10,174 nucleotides of DNA from the NCBI GenBank assembly GCA_017533165.1, contig JAFXIM010000295.1, positions 1 through 10,174 on the forward strand, written 5' to 3'. Source of the DNA: Eggerthellaceae bacterium (GTDB taxonomy: Bacteria; Actinomycetota; Coriobacteriia; Coriobacteriales; Eggerthellaceae). The notes under the pieces were generated by a model. The model saw nothing but the letters and a program-made list of their open reading frames with translations, did not search any database and was not told the DNA's origin. The first letter of the stretch is position 1; each line of letters starts with the position of its first letter. Made by a program: the position numbers and the translations under genes. Positions 6,964 through 10,174 of this stretch are shown one piece after another.

Positions 6964-7505
6964 GCCGATACCCCCTTGCTTTCCAAAGCGCGGTCAAACT
7001 CCGCGAACGCGTTGCCCTCGAGTGTATCACGCATGTCCCGGCCCATGGCGTTGACGCAGACACGGCGCTTGCCGAAGTCGACGACGCCTACGCGCAGGTC
7101 GACCCACCCCCGAAGGCCGAGCTTAAGGTTTTTGCGAAAACGGGTGGCACGGACGAGCGAGGGGATGTCGTCGGCCACGCTGCGGGCGAGAACGACCAGG
7201 GTGAGATACGAGCTCATGTGATCGGGCTCGGGCTGAACCTTTTCCATGCCCTTTTCCTTGGCGAAGGCGAGAAGGTCGTCGTAAGCCTGCGCATCAAGGT
7301 GGTCGAAGACGAGGAAGAAGGCGTACTCGTGGGTGTTTGCCCCCCACAGCTTCGCCCTCTTTACCAGCACGTACTGCTCGCTGCGGGCGTGAAACTCCGC
7401 GTATCCCGGGAAAACCCTGCCAGCGAACTCGTAGTTGCGCTGCACGTCATACCACTGCTCATGGGCCTTCAGAATACGGTTGAGCGCACGGTCGATCGGT
7501 GACAT
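6960..7505 (-). CDS. Conserved-looking soluble protein of unknown function, coupled to the CstA gene
   Basis: A 181-aa protein I do not recognise. It has no signal peptide or membrane segment and alternates charged helices with hydrophobic strands, for example EYAFFLVFDHLDAQAYDDLL (about 60-79) and YLTLVVLARSV (about 100-110), followed by a basic segment RATRFRKNLKLGLRGW (about 119-134). This suggests a small alpha/beta cytoplasmic fold. Its TGA overlaps the cstA start (ATGA), so the two are co-translated, and it may assist or regulate the transporter. It is not the short DUF466/YbdD protein that accompanies cstA in enterobacteria. I chose the ATG at 7505 because a possible promoter lies just upstream of it; the ribosome binding site (GAAAG) is weak. 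An in-frame ATG at 7541 would add 12 residues but would overlap the putative -10 box. Confidence 0.75.
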   Translation of the reverse strand: MSPIDRALNRILKAHEQWYDVQRNYEFAGRVFPGYAEFHARSEQYVLVKRAKLWGANTHEYAFFLVFDHLDAQAYDDLLAFAKEKGMEKVQPEPDHMSSYLTLVVLARSVADDIPSLVRATRFRKNLKLGLRGWVDLRVGVVDFGKRRVCVNAMGRDMRDTLEGNAFAEFDRALESKGVSA

Positions 7506-7517
7506 AGAGCAACTTTC

Positions 7518-7545
7518 GCCAACGGGAACTACTGTTGGCATTGTA
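7518..7545 (-). promoter_or_regulatory. Putative promoter and operator for the minus-strand uptake block
   Basis: On the minus strand a TACAAT -10-like box (plus 7540-7545) is followed directly by the inverted repeat GCCAAC/GTTGGC (plus 7518-7523 and 7534-7539, 10-base spacer). The repeat would cover the expected transcription start, about 28 bases before the ATG at 7505. A repressor bound here would block initiation; alternatively it is an RNA hairpin at the 5' end. No good -35 box is present at 16-18 bases, so an activator or alternative sigma factor may be needed. Confidence 0.4.
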
Positions 7546-7996
7546 CCGCCATCCGAGGCGCTTGGCGCGAATGATGGACGAGCCCTGCCCGAATTGCCGC
7601 TGCGCGGGCAACTACACCGGGCACGGCCGTTACACCCGTCACCTGGTTCTGGTCGGCTCCTCGGTTCTGGTGGAGGTCAGGAGGGTCAGGTGCGCAAGCT
7701 GCGGCGTCACGCACGCCGTCCTGCCCGACGGCGTTGTGCCGTACAGGGCCTACTCCGAGAAATTCGTGCTCGCCGTCTTGTCGGCATGGGCGTCCGGCTC
7801 GTCGAACGCGCAGGTCAGGGACAGCTTCGGCATATCGGAACCCACCAGGAGGCGAATCCTCTCCAGCGCCAGGAGGCGCGTTTGCGCCCTGCTGTCGTGT
7901 GCAGAGAGGCGATTCGGAGCTATACGAAGTCATAGAGCTCAGGCGCTTTCGAGGAAGTCCGCTATGACCGGAATCGCCCCCAGCGCCTCCTCGTAG
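7535..7996 (+). pseudogene. Probably truncated DUF6431/ISL3-type zinc-finger protein
   Basis: The plus-strand frame opens with a TTG at 7535, or more plausibly ATG-ATG at 7571/7574. It encodes a zinc finger (CPNC at residues 6-9 from 7571, CASCGVTH at 41-48) followed by a helix-turn-helix-like stretch (SNAQVRDSFGISEPTRRRIL, about 78-97). This matches the zinc-binding N-terminal region of ISL3-type transposases and the stand-alone DUF6431 family, as I remember them. The DDE catalytic part is absent. Past about residue 115 the frame runs antisense into the 3' end of the AbiEii gene (stop at 7939) and turns into low-information sequence until TAG at 7994-7996. The simplest reading is that the original 3' end was lost when the AbiE module joined here. 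A GAGG about 12 bases upstream of 7571 is the only ribosome binding site candidate. A short but functional DUF6431 protein remains possible. Confidence 0.6.
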
Positions 7997-8832
7997 GAGA
8001 CTTTCTCGTAAAGAAGCCGCGTCGTGAGCTTCTCGTAATCGGCCTTGTAGGGATGAGTGCTCGCTATCTCTCTGAGCGTTCTCGAGATGCTGACGCCGTC
8101 CTCTGCGGAAGGGCACCTGTTCTTGCCCTTGCGCTGGTCCCTGACCTTCGCGATAAGCTCGGCCATCTCCTGGTCCAGCTCCACCAGGGAAAGCAGCTTG
8201 TAGAGATCGTATATATGACGCGACTGCCTATCCGGGATTTCCCCAGACAGGTAGTAGTCGCATATCGCGAACACCTTGTCCGCGAACGTGCGCTCCATCG
8301 AATTGGCCCTTACCTCGAACGCGTCGAGGTGAAGCTCTTCGGCCATGGCCCCAAGCCCCTTGGAGCACAGGAGCTGACCGATGAAGCTCTGCAGCTCCTT
8401 CATCTCGCAGGGCGATGCGGGCGTCATCACGGCCGTCTCCACGAGGAGCACATCCTCCGCAAAGGCGCCTTGGGGTAGGGATATTTCGTATCGGTTGTAC
8501 TCGCGCCTGCTTCTCGTGCAGTCGAGGTTGGGGATGAGAAGCCCCAAAGCCTCGGCGCTTTCGACGACCGACGACTTCATTCTCTTCCTCATGCCCTCGG
8601 TGGCATGCTCGAAAGGGATCCCTAGGTCAACGTCCTCTGAGAAGCGGGCTATAGCGTTGTGGCATTTCGACAGGCAGGTGCCCCCCTTGAAGACGACATC
8701 AGGGTTGCGCGACGTGATCTCTCTGAGCATCATGACGGCGAAGTAGTCCTTGACCACGTACTGCTCATCCTTGTCGAGGGCCACAGCGGTTTGCGCAACG
8801 AGGCCTTCCATCAGCTCGCTATCTTCATGCAA
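7939..8832 (-). CDS. abiEii: AbiEii/AbiGii-type nucleotidyltransferase toxin of type IV toxin-antitoxin system
   Basis: A 297-aa DNA polymerase-beta-like nucleotidyltransferase of the AbiEii family, the toxin of type IV toxin-antitoxin and abortive-infection systems; characterised relatives modify RNA (MenT toxins act on tRNA). Expected motifs: VFKGGTCLSK (47-56), FSEDVDL with D67 and D69 as metal ligands, RTFADK (181-186) and RHIYDLYKL (205-213), so it looks catalytically intact. It opens with TTG at 8832, inside the end of the abiEi frame (stop at 8825-8827), an 8-base overlap that suggests coupled translation. A later in-frame ATG at 8811, 13 bases past the antitoxin stop, is a possible alternative; neither has a strong ribosome binding site. 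Its 3' end converges with the zinc-finger ORF. Confidence 0.9.
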   Translation of the reverse strand: MHEDSELMEGLVAQTAVALDKDEQYVVKDYFAVMMLREITSRNPDVVFKGGTCLSKCHNAIARFSEDVDLGIPFEHATEGMRKRMKSSVVESAEALGLLIPNLDCTRSRREYNRYEISLPQGAFAEDVLLVETAVMTPASPCEMKELQSFIGQLLCSKGLGAMAEELHLDAFEVRANSMERTFADKVFAICDYYLSGEIPDRQSRHIYDLYKLLSLVELDQEMAELIAKVRDQRKGKNRCPSAEDGVSISRTLREIASTHPYKADYEKLTTRLLYEKVSYEEALGAIPVIADFLESA

Positions 8833-9451
8833 ATATACCGAGCACCTCGCATTCCATCAGGTTCTTGGACGTCTTGCCAGGGTAGAAGCGGGCGTACTCG
8901 ACCGCCTTGCCTCGCCCGACTTTCCTTGCCAGCTGCCCCAGCTTCTCCAGCTCGTAGCGTTCCAGCTTAGCCGGAGACACTCTCGTGAGGATGTCCAGCA
9001 GCCTCAGCGCGTCGACGTTCTCGTCCGTGATCTTTGTCCTGGGGGCCCTCAGCTCGATCTTCCTCCATCCGCCGAAGGGGCTGACCTCGCGAACCCTCTT
9101 CTTCTCCTTGTTGGTCGTTATCTCGAGCACGGCGGGGACCTGAGTGGTGAGACCCACCTTGTTCTCAAGCATGGATCCGTAGTAGTACCCGCACACGCCG
9201 TCACCATCCTGCAGCCACCTACGCTCGACAACCTTGACGGCAGAAAGGGGCACGCGGCCTAGGGCGTTTTCCCTCGGAACGAAGTACACGCCACGCTGAT
9301 ACCGCTCTAGGGCGCCGTCGGAAAGGGACCGCTTTATGGCGTTGAACACCGTGGCCTCGGTGACGTCGGGGAAAAGGGCGATGAGGTCCTCCGTAAGGAC
9401 CGGCGTCCCGACACCGAATCTCTCTATGACTATGTCGTCGAATCTCTCCAT
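8825..9451 (-). CDS. abiEi: AbiEi-family antitoxin / transcriptional regulator (DUF6088-like)
   Basis: A 208-aa antitoxin of a type IV system, where the antitoxin counteracts the toxin without a stable complex and autoregulates the operon. The N-terminus (about 1-60) is a winged helix-turn-helix ending in the wing motif ALERYQRGVYFVP. The C-terminal part has the family pattern GYYYGSMLENKVGLTTQVP (about 89-107), then a strand-rich segment EITTNKEKKRVREVSPFGG and a helical tail. The length is typical of the family. The ATG at 9451 is the natural start, although no strong Shine-Dalgarno is visible (only GGGCGC). It is transcribed first, overlapping the toxin gene by 8 bases. The palindromes in the AT-rich region just upstream fit autoregulation by this winged-helix protein. 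Confidence 0.85.
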   Translation of the reverse strand: MERFDDIVIERFGVGTPVLTEDLIALFPDVTEATVFNAIKRSLSDGALERYQRGVYFVPRENALGRVPLSAVKVVERRWLQDGDGVCGYYYGSMLENKVGLTTQVPAVLEITTNKEKKRVREVSPFGGWRKIELRAPRTKITDENVDALRLLDILTRVSPAKLERYELEKLGQLARKVGRGKAVEYARFYPGKTSKNLMECEVLGIFA

Positions 9452-9480
9452 GCGCCCATTCTAGCCGCAGCGCGCCCATA

Positions 9481-9560
9481 CTTGTTTGGTTTTAGTAATT
9501 TTCACATTAATTGTTCATAATACAGAACACCGATTAACCATTAATCATTCTCGTAAGCTA
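9481..9560 (-). promoter_or_regulatory. AT-rich promoter with two palindromes upstream of abiEi
   Basis: This 80-base stretch is strikingly AT-rich against the GC-rich surroundings. On the minus strand a TATTAT -10-like box (plus 9517-9522) lies inside an inverted repeat TGTTC-8-GAACA (plus 9512-9516 and 9525-9529). A second perfect palindrome, GATTAA-CCA-TTAATC (9532-9546), covers the position of the -35 element, for which no good consensus is visible. The transcript would have a leader of about 60 bases before the abiEi ATG. AbiEi proteins are known to bind inverted repeats in their own promoters, so these are the natural operator candidates. Confidence 0.55.
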
Positions 9561-9899
9561 GCTCTTCCAGAAGGGTGGCGGGGGAAGCAAGCGCAACGTC
9601 CACCCTTCGCTCCGCCGCCTTACGACAGTCGCGAAGACGATGGGCAGAATTGCCTGAGCGTTTTCTATCTACGGCCGCATGCGTGTTCGTTTTTCCGACT
9701 TAGGAAACCCGAGAGAGCAACATAGGGTCTCAGAAGCCGCGAGAACGGCCTTAAACGACATATCCGCAGGTCAGATGCTATGTTTTCTCATTCATCCACG
9801 CTTGGCAGCTGCCGCTCTTTCCGCGATTGCCTTCAACGCCCTCGTCGGCACTCACCGCAGGGGCTGCGAAGGTCACTCGTTAATCCGCTATCGTTAAGG
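9561..9899. other. Region without recognisable gene between AbiE promoter and recombinase
   Basis: About 340 bases of intermediate GC content. Open frames exist on the plus strand (9486-9725 and 9679-9897), but they carry no family motif and have unconvincing starts. I see no tRNA, CRISPR repeat or clear terminator. Because it borders the 3' end of a tyrosine recombinase gene it could contain an attachment site or the decayed edge of an element, but no core sequence can be identified without the other end. Confidence 0.4.
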
Positions 9900-10174
9900 T
9901 CAATCTTCAAGCGCCTCGTCGAGAAAGCTCGACACCCGCGCCTCAGCGTTGTTGCGGACGCGATCTACATGATGGGCATAAAGCATGGTCGTGGAGATGT
10001 CGGCGTGGCGCGCCATCTTCTGCGCCTCCTCGACGGTGGCGCCCGCCATGAGCGCGTAGGTCACGCTCGTATGCCTTAAGGAATGCGCCGTGTAGCGCTC
10101 GGAGTCGAGGCCTATGTTGCGCAGCGCCTGCTTCACGATGCCGGATACGGATCTCGTGGTGAGGCGGCCGCCCT
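9900..10174 (-). CDS. Tyrosine recombinase/integrase, C-terminal end (partial at window edge)
   Basis: The last 90 or so codons of a tyrosine recombinase; the frame stays open to the right window edge, so the GTG at 10136 is internal and not the start. The visible sequence opens LTTRSVSGIVKQALRNIG and then carries the catalytic box HSLRHT (His and Arg), ARHADISTTMLYAH with the third catalytic His, and the tyrosine nucleophile nine residues later. The box I arginine lies beyond the window. This is a phage/ICE-type or Xer-like integrase fold that breaks and rejoins DNA through a 3'-phosphotyrosine. The stop is TGA at 9900-9902. The visible active-site residues are intact. Its position next to an AbiE module and a truncated transposase-like gene suggests it belongs to a mobile island; a housekeeping XerC/D cannot be fully excluded from this fragment. 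Confidence 0.88.
   Translation of the reverse strand, partial: GGRLTTRSVSGIVKQALRNIGLDSERYTAHSLRHTSVTYALMAGATVEEAQKMARHADISTTMLYAHHVDRVRNNAEARVSSFLDEALED

Noticed and set aside
7529..8116. Minus-strand open frame of 195 aa opposite the zinc-finger ORF
   Set aside because: It overlaps the AbiEii 3' end in another frame and the zinc-finger gene in antisense, and shows no family pattern.
9486..9897. Plus-strand open frames (79 and 72 aa) upstream of the recombinase stop
   Set aside because: The first starts inside the AT-rich promoter region and neither shows a motif or ribosome binding site; I could not match them to the missing end of the zinc-finger gene.
1..10174. CRISPR array, tRNA or rRNA genes
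   Set aside because: No regularly spaced repeats and no recognisable tRNA or rRNA segments were seen on either strand by eye; a tRNAscan/Infernal run would settle it.

Overview
The window is GC-rich DNA with dense minus-strand genes. Codon usage, the CstA/partner-switching gene content and a DUF6431-type zinc-finger ORF suggest a high-GC anaerobic actinobacterium of the Coriobacteriia (Eggerthellaceae-like). That placement is an inference from style; no rRNA or other taxonomic marker is present.

Layout. Positions 1-688 hold no intact gene. They contain a candidate minus-strand terminator (about 233-262) and a decayed minus-strand reading frame that ends in a zinc ribbon (402-665). Positions 689-7505 are a co-directional minus-strand block, transcribed from high to low coordinates. 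In order it encodes a 181-aa protein of unknown function, a CstA-family transporter whose start overlaps it by 4 bases, a DAACS/glutamate-type symporter carrying an N-terminal RsbW-like domain, a SpoIIAA/RsbV-like STAS protein, and a membrane-bound SpoIIE/RsbU-type phosphatase that also carries a C-terminal RsbW-like kinase domain. Positions 7535-10174 look like accessory DNA: a probably truncated plus-strand DUF6431/ISL3-type zinc-finger gene, a type IV AbiEi/AbiEii toxin-antitoxin pair on the minus strand behind an AT-rich promoter with two palindromes, about 340 bases with no recognisable gene, and the C-terminal end of a tyrosine recombinase that runs off the right edge.

How the genes may work together. 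The last three genes of the minus block supply all the parts of a partner switch: an antagonist with a phosphorylatable serine, a phosphatase with an extracytoplasmic sensor, and two RsbW-like ATPase-type domains. No sigma factor is visible here. One of the RsbW-like domains is covalently attached to a transporter. The most interesting hypothesis is that this switch controls uptake by the symporter directly, or lets the symporter report substrate to the switch, rather than controlling a sigma factor. The neighbouring CstA (pyruvate/peptide uptake) points to a nutrient-uptake setting. The AbiE/recombinase part is a separate mobile or defence island placed directly against the promoter of the uptake block.
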